Notes: generated by a model from the letters alone, not told the origin. Counted from the stretch's first letter, positions 51,776 to 60,495 are shown. The stretch: 64,000 nt of DNA from Pyrobaculum sp. WP30 (GCA_001189275.1 CP012158.1:1417704-1481703), one strand, 5' to 3'. Numbers and translations are program-made.

Positions 51776-54700
51776 TAGCCACTTCTCTATGGCGTCTGCA
51801 AGCTCGGCGAAGCGCCTAAAGCCTTCTAGATGCTCCCTGCCGCATACGATCTCTATGGTGCCGTCGCTCCTCTGGTACACCTTAGGCTCTCTCCCTGTAA
51901 GGGCCTTCACAAGCGCCGAGAACCTCTCGGCGTCTGCCTCCCTGCCCCCCGGCGCGTCGGCCTTGGCGTAAGCGCGTCCCACAGCCGCCTTGTCTCTGCC
52001 GAGCCTGCTGTAGGTAATTGTGTAGTCGCGCCTTACGCCGTCCACCTCCGCCGTTATCTTAATCCTCAGGAGGAGTTCGCCGCTCCTGCCCTCATCGAAC
52101 TCGGCCCCGCCGCCTACTACCTTCACCTCATGCTCCCTGCCATCTACCTCGACCTTCTTCTCAAAGCCCTCCAGCGTTAGGGAGCCCCTTGCCCTCCCCT
52201 CGTCTATGATCTCTTCGGCTTTTTCGTAAACCTCCCCGCCCTCCTCCTTTGCCCTCTGGAGTATGTACTCCACGAACTCAGCCGCAAGCCTCTGCCGCTC
52301 CCCCTCGCCGCGAACGGAGAGCCACGCGGCGTGGGCCAAGCCCTCCCTACGGATATACACATAGCCGTCGCGTCCCCCCTCCGGCATCTTCACCGTGAAA
52401 TGCTTGCCCACCTCAAGACCCATCTGCCTAAGTCTCTGCATCTCCCACTCTATGTTGCCGGAGTTGGTGGAGTTGAATCTGACCACCAGCGCGCCCTCCA
52501 CCAGCCTCACGAGATACTCAGGCCATCCCTCCTTCAACACGCGGCCTCTTTCCAGTTTCTCCAGCCAGCCCTCAGCCTTATTAGCGTCCATCCAACCCCT
52601 CGCGATGGCCTCCCTAACGACCTCGGCGAGGGTGTTTCTTAGCTCCTTGCGCCCAGCCGCAAGCTTGTCGGTGGTGGCTATGACGTACCAGACGTCTCTA
52701 CCGCCCTCCTTTTTCACCTCTGCGCTGACGCCTGCCAGTCTCAGAAGACGCGCCGCGAGCTCGGCGCGGCTCCGGTCCGATGAGACGAATTGGAGCACGA
52801 CCGCGTCATGCAGATATATGTTGTACTTGACGGCAACGCCGGCCTCCGAAATGGTTAGGTCGGCGGCGACGCGTCCGCGGTCGGTCAGCCTTATGCTACT
52901 CTTGTCAAGCTGCACCTCCACTCTGGCCTCCTTCACGAATTCGTTGAACTTGGGGCTTAAGTATTCTCCGCCCGCTGACGGCGCAGAGACGGCGAGTAGG
53001 CGCATAAGCTTTACCGTGTTCTCGCCGGTTGCGGTTATGCGGTATATACCCCTCTTCACGTATATCCGCGCGTTGAACTTCAGCTCGTCTGGCAGGAGCT
53101 GGTTGAGCATATGTAATGTGGCTAGGCGCAGTAGCGCGGCGCCTCCGCCCAGCTCCCCACCGACGACCAGCTCGACCAGCCTACGCCACACCGTGCCGTC
53201 CCCCGCTACTGCTGTTGCATACATCTTGCCGAAGTTGAGCAACGCCTCCTCTCTGTCGAACTTTTTGTTCAGCGCCTTGTCCAGCATGATTAACTCCAGA
53301 GCTGGGGCGACGAACTTCCTAACCACCGCATCCCTAGCGCAGTCCCTAGCCAGGCAGTACATATCGCTGAGGACGAAGTCGACGACGCCCCAAACCTCCT
53401 CCCTAGAGACGCCGACCTTTTCAGCTAGGCTTTCGATGAGCCCCATTGCCTTTTTCTTATACTCCTCGGCGTAGCGGATGATCACCCAGGCCAGACTATC
53501 TGCATAGTTGCCGGCTATCCTCCCGCCGCTCAACACCTCCACGGCTCTGGCCAGCCTCTTGGCCCTCTCCTCGCGCCATTTGTCGTCGTCTATACCCCTC
53601 CTCGCCTCGGCGAGGTGTGCTAGGAGCGCCAGCTCGCCCAGCGCCCTCCTCGCCAGTCCCTCCCTCTCCGCGTCGTCCCACTTCTCGGGGCCAATCCAAG
53701 GCTTCAACTCGTCGGCCAGCCTCTCAACCCTCTCTAGGACCCAGCGCCAGTCTATGGCGCCTACCAGCTCCCGCCAGCTTTCTACGCGCCGGCCCAACAA
53801 CTGCTCAAGCCATCTGCTATTCTTCAGAATCTGATCCTCCCTCTCGCGTGGCCAGTACGCGGTGACAACGGGCTTGATGCTCTCCTTAGTGACGTTAGCC
53901 CTACCGCGGAACGACTTCGGTCCGCCGAGGAGGCTGAAGTACCACCTCAACTGCCAAGGATGGGCGGTGGCGGCCTCTATCCGCCCCTCGGAGGTCGACA
54001 CGTCTGTGGCGCGCCACGCCACATACTGCGGCGCCTTGTCAAGCCCCAAGAGGTCCGGCGCCGTTCTCTTCGCCTCCTCCACGAAGCGCCTCAGCTCCTC
54101 CTCGCCAGCCTTAGAGCGGGCCACCTCTTCTATCTTCAACACATCGACGGGGGTCTCCACGCCGCCGTATGTCCTAAACACCTCGAAGCCCTCCCCAACG
54201 CGTCTAAACACGAGGTCCTCATTGACGGCTCTGCCCAGGAAGTAGCGCAGAAGCGCAGAGGCGGCCCTATCCTCCCAGCTGGGCTTACCCACAGACCTTC
54301 CGCGCCGGCCTGAGTAAGACGGATCCACAGTTTCGCCGCGTGCGTTAGCGATCCTATCGGCCTTCTCGTAGGCGCCCTTCGGCGTCAACAACACAACATC
54401 CGCCAAAGCGCCCTCCCCCACAAGCAACATGGCAACGTGGCCGTATATCCCGCCTCTCGCCACTGAGAGAAAGGCGGCGTAGGCCTTAGTCCCCATGTTG
54501 GCGTCGGAGTAGTTGCCCAACTCGTTGCGCCTCACCTCCGCCAGCTCCTCAGCCTTCTTTACGTCCACCTCCAGGTGGGGTCTGAGCCTTTCGTATAGGT
54601 CGCGGCTGTGCGACGCGTACAGCGCCAACACGCTGTTCAGCTCCCTCCTCGCCTCCTCAGCCACCTCCTCCCGCCTCCTATGCGCCCCGCGGAGCCTCTT

Positions 54701-55468
54701 CACCTCCTCGACCTTTACGGTGAATTCACGCTCCTTAACCAGACCCCTCGCCCAGTGGTACACCTCAGCCCACTCTCTATAAGCTCCGGCGTTTTTCACA
54801 AGTGTCTTATACAAAACAAGCACCGCAACCACTGCGGCGTCTTGCACCACCTCGTCCCTACTAGCAAGCGCCTTCCTCAACTCCACGAGGGGCTTGGGCA
54901 GGTTCGGCGACTTGGCCAGCTTCAGATACGGCCTCTCTCCATTCAGAGGGGCGTTGATGACCTCGTTAACGACGTTTTCGTCCACCCTCCACCTCTCATG
55001 CCTCTCAGCCAGCGTCTTAAACCTCTCAGCCGTCTTCTCGCCCACATCAGCCAGCCCAGCCACAAACGGCGCAGAAGCGGCATACGCCAGCTTCTCCAGC
55101 TCCACAAGACCCCACAGGTTCAACGCAACCGACAGCGCAACCACCCCAGCCGCCATCAAGAAGAGATATGCTTTGTGCTCATCCGCCCAAGCCAGCACCC
55201 TCGTGACGGCTTCAACAAACAGCTCAACTAGGCGCTGTGCCGTAACCTTCACCTGCTCAAATACTTCTTTAGCCGCCTCGTACAGCGCCTTCGCCGCCTT
55301 CTGCACGTACTGCACCGCCTCTCTGAACTGCCCAACCTCGGCGAGGGCGACGGCAGAGGCGATGGAGGAAACCACGGCCTCTGAATACAGCCCGTGATAC
55401 GCAGAATACAACGCCGTGGCGGAAAGCCCGGCTGAGGCGGCTTCTCTATGTCTACGCCACACCCCCAT
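51761..55468 (-). CDS. PaREP2-type repeat protein, about 1235 aa
   Basis: The long frame (open to TTG 55486; ATG 55468 preferred) matches the PaREP2 family of large repetitive-element proteins first noted in P. aerophilum. Three features stand out. There is an N-terminal Ala-rich helical region, one hydrophobic helix (YLFLMAAGVVALSVALNLWG, about residues 105-130), and a middle part with GTKAYAAFLSVARGGIYGHV and HPWQLRWYFSLLGGPKSFRG. The C-terminal third repeats a helix-strand unit (RLLRLAGVSAEVKKEGGRD, RRDYTITYSR). No transposase or nuclease triad is evident. Unlike many family members described as frameshifted, this copy is intact. Function unknown. Confidence 0.8.
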   Translation of the reverse strand: MGVWRRHREAASAGLSATALYSAYHGLYSEAVVSSIASAVALAEVGQFREAVQYVQKAAKALYEAAKEVFEQVKVTAQRLVELFVEAVTRVLAWADEHKAYLFLMAAGVVALSVALNLWGLVELEKLAYAASAPFVAGLADVGEKTAERFKTLAERHERWRVDENVVNEVINAPLNGERPYLKLAKSPNLPKPLVELRKALASRDEVVQDAAVVAVLVLYKTLVKNAGAYREWAEVYHWARGLVKEREFTVKVEEVKRLRGAHRRREEVAEEARRELNSVLALYASHSRDLYERLRPHLEVDVKKAEELAEVRRNELGNYSDANMGTKAYAAFLSVARGGIYGHVAMLLVGEGALADVVLLTPKGAYEKADRIANARGETVDPSYSGRRGRSVGKPSWEDRAASALLRYFLGRAVNEDLVFRRVGEGFEVFRTYGGVETPVDVLKIEEVARSKAGEEELRRFVEEAKRTAPDLLGLDKAPQYVAWRATDVSTSEGRIEAATAHPWQLRWYFSLLGGPKSFRGRANVTKESIKPVVTAYWPREREDQILKNSRWLEQLLGRRVESWRELVGAIDWRWVLERVERLADELKPWIGPEKWDDAEREGLARRALGELALLAHLAEARRGIDDDKWREERAKRLARAVEVLSGGRIAGNYADSLAWVIIRYAEEYKKKAMGLIESLAEKVGVSREEVWGVVDFVLSDMYCLARDCARDAVVRKFVAPALELIMLDKALNKKFDREEALLNFGKMYATAVAGDGTVWRRLVELVVGGELGGGAALLRLATLHMLNQLLPDELKFNARIYVKRGIYRITATGENTVKLMRLLAVSAPSAGGEYLSPKFNEFVKEARVEVQLDKSSIRLTDRGRVAADLTISEAGVAVKYNIYLHDAVVLQFVSSDRSRAELAARLLRLAGVSAEVKKEGGRDVWYVIATTDKLAAGRKELRNTLAEVVREAIARGWMDANKAEGWLEKLERGRVLKEGWPEYLVRLVEGALVVRFNSTNSGNIEWEMQRLRQMGLEVGKHFTVKMPEGGRDGYVYIRREGLAHAAWLSVRGEGERQRLAAEFVEYILQRAKEEGGEVYEKAEEIIDEGRARGSLTLEGFEKKVEVDGREHEVKVVGGGAEFDEGRSGELLLRIKITAEVDGVRRDYTITYSRLGRDKAAVGRAYAKADAPGGREADAERFSALVKALTGREPKVYQRSDGTIEIVCGREHLEGFRRFAELADAIEKWLEGNM

Positions 55469-55519
55469 GCGCCGGTTTAAAAACAACTATACGCAAAAGA
55501 AAACAGCTGAGGAGAGACG

Positions 55520-55951
55520 ATGGAGAGGCTTAGGGAGCCGCCTAAGCCTCCGCCTAACCCGGCGGAGGAGTTGTTGAGGGGGTGGCCGGAGCTACAAGCA
55601 TTCGGCGTTGATTGGGTGAAGAAATGGCTTGACCTTAGGGAGAGGTTAATCAAGATCGCCAAGGTGTTGAGGAGGTTTCCGTGGATGGTGGAGGTGATAA
55701 AGCAGAGGCCGATGGGCATCCTCCACCCGTATACAGTGGAGGTGTATGTGGCGAGAGACGGGTCTGAGGCGTGCCTCTCTCTAAACCCGCCTAAGGCGTA
55801 TTGTGTTCAAAACGGAGCCGTGAAGGAGGTCAAGCTGGATCTAGAGTTCAGCAGATATGAAGTGTATGAGGAGAAGATAAGAGAGGTGTACAGACCCAAG
55901 GGGCTATTGGCGTTTACCACGGCGGCCAGGGAATATGTGAGAATGCTCTAA
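55520..55951 (+). CDS. PaREP2-associated protein (PaREP2a-like), 143 aa
   Basis: This gene is divergent from the large PaREP2 gene, separated by about 50 bases. The protein starts MERLREPPKPPPNPAEELLR, has WPELQAFGVDWVKKWLDLRERL and IKIAKVLRRFPWMVEVIKQR, then a beta-rich half (YTVEVYVARDGSEACLSLNP). GAGGAG lies 8 bases before the ATG, a possible ribosome-binding site, unusual in a region of mostly leaderless genes. I assign it to the PaREP2a family from its position and composition; this is less certain than the large partner. Confidence 0.6.
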   Translation: MERLREPPKPPPNPAEELLRGWPELQAFGVDWVKKWLDLRERLIKIAKVLRRFPWMVEVIKQRPMGILHPYTVEVYVARDGSEACLSLNPPKAYCVQNGAVKEVKLDLEFSRYEVYEEKIREVYRPKGLLAFTTAAREYVRML

Positions 55952-56316
55952 CCGCTTTTTGGCGCCTTAAACTGCTTAACCATATCGAGAAGTTTTATTA
56001 TAACCTAACAAATATATTAAATATGATGAAGCTAGACTAAGCCGATTCATGACGTCGCGTGAAAGGGCTGAAGCTTGGGGAGGGTCGTGTCTCACGGTTT
56101 GCTGGTTTATAGCTACGGGGGTGCAGCTCGGAGAGGCCGGAGGGATTTTACATATTCTCCCGCCGCTGTGGCGCAAGTTTCTAGCATAGGGCCGTTACTA
56201 TATCCATACTTCTACCCCCTCCATGAATCTTTTCGAGGGGGGTGTGTACATGTTTGCGGCAGAGGTCGCCTGTTGGTGGGATGACCTTTACTGTGTAATA
56301 TTATATTGTAGATGAA
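55952..56316. other. AT-rich gap holding the right PaREP2 repeat; no gene seen
   Basis: From 55952 to 56050 the sequence is AT-rich (TTTTATTATAACC, AATATATTAAATATG). It then gives way to the right-hand direct repeat (56054-56162). Frames from 56075 to 56284 read only repeat DNA and unnatural sequence. A TAATATTATATTG tract at 56296-56308 is the likely promoter of the THEP1 gene. Confidence 0.6.
56054..56162 (+). repeat. PaREP2-flanking direct repeat, right copy
   Basis: Direct-orientation partner of 51667-51775, 4,387 bases away. It includes a sequence like the tail of the PaREP2 frame (AATATGTAAAAT on the minus strand), but the bases beyond do not resemble PaREP2 coding sequence. It therefore copies the element's 3' end only. 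Confidence 0.85.
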
Positions 56317-56844
56317 GTGGGCGTCATGGAGTTTAGGAGTGAAGTAAGGCTTGGTGTTTCCGGGATGCCGGGCGTAGGGAAGACCACACTGGCGCTTAAA
56401 GTCGTCGAGGCGGCTAAGACGCGTCTCGCAGTTTGTGGGTTTGTCACCGTGGAGGTGCGGGAGGGGGGCGCACGTATAGGCTTTGATGTCGTTGATATAA
56501 ACAGCGGCGAAAAGACGCCCCTTGCCCGCGCTGGGGTCGGAGAGCCGTCTGTGGGGAGATACGTGGTGAACCTCGGCTCCTGCGGGTTCATAGTCGGCAT
56601 CCTGCGCCGTGTGCGGTGCGACTTGTTAATCGTCGATGAAATAGGCGCCATGGAGTTCAAGTGCCCAGGCTTCGGCGAAGCTCTTGCTTCTGCCGTACAG
56701 AACTCGCCAAGAGTTCTAGCGACAGTACATAGAAACTACATAGACACGGCAAGAAGACTGGGGCTTGAAGTCATTTGGATGACTAGAGAAAACTGGGGGT
56801 CGGTCTACGCCGAGGTGTTAAGACGGCTGGGGATTTCCCAATAA
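56317..56844 (+). CDS. Nucleoside-triphosphatase THEP1
   Basis: The 175-residue P-loop enzyme has Walker [16 protein letters not shown] (about residues 16-30), [20 protein letters not shown] and Walker [13 protein letters not shown]. This is the DUF265/THEP1 family that hydrolyses ATP, GTP and other NTPs. [13 protein letters not shown] occupies the family's GxYxV segment. The ATG at 56317 could be replaced by ATG 56326 ([13 protein letters not shown]). The 3' end overlaps the convergent GTPase gene by 27 bases. Confidence 0.92.
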   Translation: MGVMEFRSEVRLGVSGMPGVGKTTLALKVVEAAKTRLAVCGFVTVEVREGGARIGFDVVDINSGEKTPLARAGVGEPSVGRYVVNLGSCGFIVGILRRVRCDLLIVDEIGAMEFKCPGFGEALASAVQNSPRVLATVHRNYIDTARRLGLEVIWMTRENWGSVYAEVLRRLGISQ

Positions 56845-57315
56845 GATTTTCGTAAACACCTCCGGAGGGTCCTTGATGGCGGAGATGTAGTAAACCTCCC
56901 TAGCCCCTATCGCCTCTGCTATCTCGTCGGCTTCTATGAAAAACCCGGCTTCAGAGGCCAGGTCCATCTTGTTCCCCACTATTACCACCTCCTTCGCGAC
57001 CTCAGAGCCCCGGTCCGCGAATATAGAGTGGAGCTCCGAAACTGCGTATAGAGATTCGTGGCTTGTTACGTCGTACATATACATCAATCTGTCCACAACG
57101 GGGATTTTAAACGTGGCGAACTTCATGGCGACCTCAAAAACACGTTGCCCCGGCACATCTATCAAGTCTATCTCTAAGTCGCCGATATATATCCTGTAGT
57201 AGCTAGGCCGCAAGGTAAGCACCGGCACTTCGGAAAGCCTCAGCACCCTATATGCAAACGTGGTCTTTCCCACGCCGCCTGTACCCAGCAACGCCACGAC
57301 CTTTCTATACAGCAT
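56818..57315 (-). CDS. Small Ras-like/Arf-Rag-type GTPase
   Basis: The 165-residue protein is a single G domain: G1 [10 protein letters not shown] (about 10-19), G3 [12 protein letters not shown]4 VGNKMDLA and G5 SAIKD. The DxPGQ form of G3 is like Arf/Rag GTPases, where Gln aids hydrolysis. The [16 protein letters not shown] switch strand also fits. There is no lipidation motif. Such archaeal relatives of eukaryotic regulatory GTPases have unknown roles. A CTTTAAAATC box lies about 20-27 bases upstream. Confidence 0.85.
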   Translation of the reverse strand: MLYRKVVALLGTGGVGKTTFAYRVLRLSEVPVLTLRPSYYRIYIGDLEIDLIDVPGQRVFEVAMKFATFKIPVVDRLMYMYDVTSHESLYAVSELHSIFADRGSEVAKEVVIVGNKMDLASEAGFFIEADEIAEAIGAREVYYISAIKDPPEVFTKILLGNPQPS

Positions 57316-57348
57316 CGCCAGTAGTTACCTCATGATTTTAAAGAGTTA

Positions 57349-57367
57349 AAAAGGCGGCGAGCCTTTT
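57349..57367. promoter_or_regulatory. Perfect 7-bp palindrome upstream of the small GTPase
   Basis: AAAAGGC (57349-57355) and GCCTTTT (57361-57367) flank the 5-base spacer GGCGA. The site sits just upstream of the GTPase TATA-like box, about 34-52 bases before its ATG, where an activator or repressor could bind. It could equally form an RNA hairpin in a transcript coming from elsewhere. Confidence 0.4.
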
Positions 57368-57554
57368 CACACAAACTGGGAGAAATCTAAAAAGATACAG
57401 AAGGAAGGAGAATATACAAAAAGAGTAAAACTATATAAACAATAAAAAGAAGAAACAGAATATGCTCAATAATTATTCCATAAAAATTACCATAGAAAAA
57501 ATACAGTACCTAAATTAAACAAAAGCTTTATAAACCAAGAAGTATCTACAGCCC

Positions 57555-57728
57555 ATGTCGAAGAAGCAGAAGCTAAAGTTCTACGACATAAAGGCGAAGC
57601 AGGCGTTCGAGACAGATAATTACGAAGTTACGGAGAAGCAGACTGCCCGCGGCCCGATGATGTTCGCCGTCGCCAAATCCCCATACACAGGTATCAAGGT
57701 CTACCGGTTGCTAGGCAAGAAGAAATAA
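57555..57728 (+). CDS. cc1: Crenarchaeal chromatin protein CC1
   Basis: The 57-residue basic protein reads MSKKQKLKFYDIKAKQAFET through to GIKVYRLLGKKK. It matches CC1, a small DNA-binding protein of Thermoproteales that binds single- and double-stranded DNA and replaces histones or Sul7 there. The core ARGPMMFAVAKSPYTG is characteristic. AGCTTTATAAACC lies about 20-30 bases before the ATG. The 57370-57540 leader region is unusually A-rich, which may help strong expression. Confidence 0.93.
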   Translation: MSKKQKLKFYDIKAKQAFETDNYEVTEKQTARGPMMFAVAKSPYTGIKVYRLLGKKK

Positions 57729-57748
57729 GTAAAACCCAAAACCGGCTC

Positions 57749-57755
57749 TTTTTTT
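57749..57755 (+). terminator. Poly-T terminator after cc1
   Basis: Seven T residues followed by C/T-rich sequence (to about 57770) lie 20 bases after the cc1 stop. This is the form of intrinsic archaeal termination signals, apt for a highly expressed short gene. Confidence 0.6.
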
Positions 57756-57788
57756 CCCCTCTTTCCTCTCGTTAGAAGGTACTAAAGC

Positions 57789-58035
57789 AAGTGGTACGTC
57801 TACGCCTACACCGACGTTCTCGCCCCCGTCTCTGAAGTGAGGAGACCGTCAAGGAGGCTCTTCAGATGGGCTTGGCGGATCCCTTAACGAGATGCCCGGG
57901 AAGATTAGAATCAGATACTTCGGAAGACGCATAGACGCCTTGGCGCGGTACGAAGAGCTTAGAGAGGCGATAGAGGATTGGAGCAACCACCGCCGCGGGG
58001 GGTCAGAACAAAGACGTAACGTCTGCATTCCTTAA
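57789..58035 (+). pseudogene. Decayed coding remnant in the cc1-pelA gap
   Basis: Three plus-strand frames carry natural-looking pieces in order: KWYVYAYTDVLAPVSEV (from 57789), ETVKEALQMGLADPLTRC (from about 57842) and an ATG-started 47-codon frame from 57892, IRIRYFGRRIDALARYEELR then EAIEDWSNHRR. Joined by shifts they could be the end of one protein. The WYxYAxxD opening and W-x-N-H-R-R ending faintly recall DDE transposases, but this is a weak resemblance. The rest of the 329-bp gap holds the cc1 terminator. Confidence 0.35.
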
Positions 58036-58057
58036 CACCAACGCTGAAGGGAAACTA

Positions 58058-59047
58058 TTACCACCTCAGCAACGCGGCGACGTTGCCCATGGCCCTGAGC
58101 CCAGCGCCTATTTCTGTATCCTCCCGTATTATGTACACCCTTCCCCTCGTCTTGTATACCTGCGAGATAAGTCGCCAGGCACGTTCCGGAGACTCCTTGA
58201 TATATGCATCGAGCACCAACAGAGCCTCTATGCGTCCCACAGATGCTGCGGCGTCTACCTCCTCGGGGCCTATCGCAACGGCGTCTCTATCTGTGGCAAG
58301 CCTGTGTAAAAACTTCTGATACGCCTCCACCCCCATCTCGTTTTTCAGCGCCTCGTAGAGCCCTTGTCTCATGAATTCGTAAACGCCGGCAAGCCCGCCT
58401 GAGCTTTGAGGCGATTTTTCCCCCTGTATATGCCTACCGGCGTGGTCTATTATCATCCCAGGCCCGGCCAAAACCACTTTATCAGGTCTATAGCGCTGTC
58501 TCAACTCCTCCACCACCTTTCTGACTGAGGCGATGAACTCGTCAAGTAAGTTATCCTCTTTCCGCACGTTGCGAAGCACATGTAGCACCTCAACGCCTAG
58601 GACAGTCACGTATGCAAAAGCCACCTCTTCGTCGTCCATAGAAACCAGAATAACTCTAGGCAACGCCGCCTTAGCCATGTTAAGAACCTCCACGACGGCG
58701 TCGAGGGGGAGGTCGCCGGTCTTTTCGATCTCCACCTCCCTACCCGGCACAATATCAAACGTGTGTCTCCTGCCCTTCACCCCCTCTATGCCCTCCTGCA
58801 CCTCAACCACAGGGCCCCTCACCCTTAGACTCCCGCGAAACTTGTGATATTCCAAAGTCTCGGCCTTCACGGCTAGGTACATCTTGACCCTCTCGCCTTC
58901 CTTAACGCCATCCGGCTTATACTCCCTCACCGTCCACCCCCTCACAACGTCCCCCCTATCTATCAACAGATAGATGAAGTAGAGGTCTTCCTCTCTTTCA
59001 GGAAGGACCTTAACAACTCGGCGCTTCGCGTCGATCTCATACTTCAC
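58058..59047 (-). CDS. pelA: Pelota (Dom34) ribosome-rescue factor
   Basis: The GTG at 59047 (VKYEIDAKRRVVKVLPERE) is the family start; the longer frame to 59095 adds unrelated residues. A CACTATATATAG box lies about 25 bases upstream. The 329-residue protein has an Lsm-like domain (EEDLYFIYLLIDRGDVV), then a central eRF1-like domain (VILVSMDDEEVAFAYV) and the C-terminal domain with GPEEVDAAASVGRIEALLVLDA. With aABCE1 it splits ribosomes stalled on mRNA lacking stop codons. Confidence 0.94.
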   Translation of the reverse strand: MKYEIDAKRRVVKVLPEREEDLYFIYLLIDRGDVVRGWTVREYKPDGVKEGERVKMYLAVKAETLEYHKFRGSLRVRGPVVEVQEGIEGVKGRRHTFDIVPGREVEIEKTGDLPLDAVVEVLNMAKAALPRVILVSMDDEEVAFAYVTVLGVEVLHVLRNVRKEDNLLDEFIASVRKVVEELRQRYRPDKVVLAGPGMIIDHAGRHIQGEKSPQSSGGLAGVYEFMRQGLYEALKNEMGVEAYQKFLHRLATDRDAVAIGPEEVDAAASVGRIEALLVLDAYIKESPERAWRLISQVYKTRGRVYIIREDTEIGAGLRAMGNVAALLRW

Positions 59048-59197
59048 ATTTATAGGCGTAGACACGCCACTATATATAGTGATGAACCCGACCAAATACG
59101 AGAGATGACGAGGCGGCAGCTATCTGATTTCTGTAACTAACGAAAATCGTGTAGCCAAAAGACGAAACATTTATATGTGTCGAACTTCAGTTGGTCT

Positions 59198-59353
59198 ATG
59201 CAACCAAACTCGACACTAATCGACGAGTTAACGAGGCTAATAAATCAATTTTATGAACACGGCTACATAGAGGCCGCAAGACTGCTCGAACAAGCCAGGA
59301 CAGTTGCTCTGCTAAGGGAGAGAGAACGGCTTATCCCCCCTGCTACTGACTAA
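59198..59353 (+). CDS. Small helical protein, 51 aa, unknown
   Basis: The frame reads MQPNSTLIDELTRLINQFYE, then HGYIEAARLLEQARTVALLR and ends LIPPATD. ACATTTATATGTG lies about 20-30 bases before the ATG, an excellent leaderless promoter. The two helices form an amphipathic hairpin. It lies between the pelA and DsbA-like genes and overlaps the latter's 3' end by 11 bases. No family recognised. Confidence 0.7.
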   Translation: MQPNSTLIDELTRLINQFYEHGYIEAARLLEQARTVALLRERERLIPPATD

Positions 59354-59966
59354 GAAGCGAGATGACCCTGGCGACGTCTGCTCCAACCACCACGTTAATA
59401 GTTCCGTTTTTTATCACAATGAAAGTCGGCGTGCCGACCTGTCTAATCGAGACGCCTTTCTGAACCAATGCGTTTAACAACGCCTTCACTCCGCTGTCGA
59501 AATCTGTTTTCGTGGGTGCATCGGCACATTTATACCGCTGAAGCATCTCAAGTTGTTTTCCTGCCCCTCCCTCTAGGTATGCCCTGTATAGCTCAGTCAA
59601 GAGGTCGTAGGTCTTGTTCCCCAGTTGCTTGTAGGCGCAGTGGAGATACTGGTGGGCGACTACGGCCTCTGGATGTACGATCAGGTCTATGAATATCAGC
59701 CTCAGCTTCCCCTCCGCCATCAGTTGCCTGTAGAGCGGGTCTAGTTGCTCTTGCGCCATTGCGCAGTAGGGGCAGTGAAGGTCGTAAAGCTCGATGAGGG
59801 TAATGGGGGCTGTTGGGGCTCCGAAAGAAATGGCCCAAGCGGGTATGGGCAAACCCTGCGAGGAGGTGTATGTTTGCGCGGGTGTGAGGAGCTTCGTGTA
59901 CACTACAGCCGCTACTATAACCGCAAAAACCACTATGACCACCGCTAGAGCGGCCCAAAAACGCAT
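59343..59966 (-). CDS. DsbA-like extracytoplasmic thiol protein
   Basis: The ATG at 59966 (MRFWAALAVVIVVFAVIVAA) gives a clean N-terminal membrane anchor; the ATG at 59984 is the longer option. After a Thr/Ser linker the thioredoxin fold appears: ELYDLHCPYCAMAQEQLDPLYRQL with the redox pair CPYC, and a cis-Pro in VGTPTFIVIKNG. A helical insert (LLTELYRAYLEGGAGKQ) carries two further Cys. It should form or reshuffle disulfides on exported proteins. Confidence 0.88.
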   Translation of the reverse strand: MRFWAALAVVIVVFAVIVAAVVYTKLLTPAQTYTSSQGLPIPAWAISFGAPTAPITLIELYDLHCPYCAMAQEQLDPLYRQLMAEGKLRLIFIDLIVHPEAVVAHQYLHCAYKQLGNKTYDLLTELYRAYLEGGAGKQLEMLQRYKCADAPTKTDFDSGVKALLNALVQKGVSIRQVGTPTFIVIKNGTINVVVGADVARVISLLSQ

Positions 59967-59988
59967 GGCGGCTACACGATGCACATTA

Positions 59989-60495
59989 TTAACATTTCTC
60001 TAGGTAGTTAAAAAGCCTGCGTATTTTGTCTCTGTACCAGTCGACAGGTACGGCGATCATTGCCCCGAGGTAATGCCCATATACAACCACCGACCGCGGG
60101 GGGGCTAGCTCTATGAAGGCCAGAGACAGCATGTCCTCCTCCCCCTCCACCTTTATCACAACGCTACTCTCTACCGCCTCCTCTACGGCTCTCCAAGCCT
60201 CCTCCGTAATGTAGCCAGGGGGGTTGCGTACCTTCACCACCTTGTTATATACGGCTAGTTGCTCCACCTGAACCCCGCGTCGCGTCTTCTCGTCTACCGC
60301 AACAGACGTAGGAATAAGGCCGTGGGTTAAGAGGTTCTTGGTCACGACGTCGCCTATGGCGTATATGCGCTCTAGCCGGTAGCTATCTACGATGTCTTTT
60401 AGAATCTCCACGGAGCGTGGGGGGTCCTTCCAGATGGCTATGGGGTAGGGAAAGGCGAATAGGTCGCGGCGCTTGCCGAGTTTGAGACATCTCAT
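59989..60495 (-). CDS. GTP-dependent dephospho-CoA kinase
   Basis: The 168-residue protein matches the archaeal DUF359 family, now known as GTP-dependent dephospho-CoA kinase, the last step of CoA synthesis. Seen are IYAIGDVVTKNLLTHGLIPTS, VDEKTRRG, VRNPPGYITEEAW, IKVEGEEDMLSLAFIELAPP and VVYGHYLGAMIAVPV. The GDVVT and EGEEDML motifs bear the catalytic acidic residues. It overlaps the upstream hydrolase gene by 4 bases. Confidence 0.92.
   Translation of the reverse strand: MRCLKLGKRRDLFAFPYPIAIWKDPPRSVEILKDIVDSYRLERIYAIGDVVTKNLLTHGLIPTSVAVDEKTRRGVQVEQLAVYNKVVKVRNPPGYITEEAWRAVEEAVESSVVIKVEGEEDMLSLAFIELAPPRSVVVYGHYLGAMIAVPVDWYRDKIRRLFNYLEKC

Noticed and set aside
56023-56071. Possible C/D box RNA (ATGATGA to CTGA) at the PaREP2 right edge
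   Set aside because: The inner boxes are poor (CCGA, CATGACG) and the D box lies inside the repeat, where the left copy has no matching C box at this spacing.
56075-56284. 69-codon plus-strand frame over the right PaREP2 repeat
   Set aside because: The same frame in the left repeat copy is not maintained as a gene, and changes between copies alter residues freely. It reads repeat DNA.
59105-59140. GATGACG and CTGA pair upstream of pelA, considered as a C/D RNA
   Set aside because: Only a partial C box and a D'-like box are present. No final D box follows.
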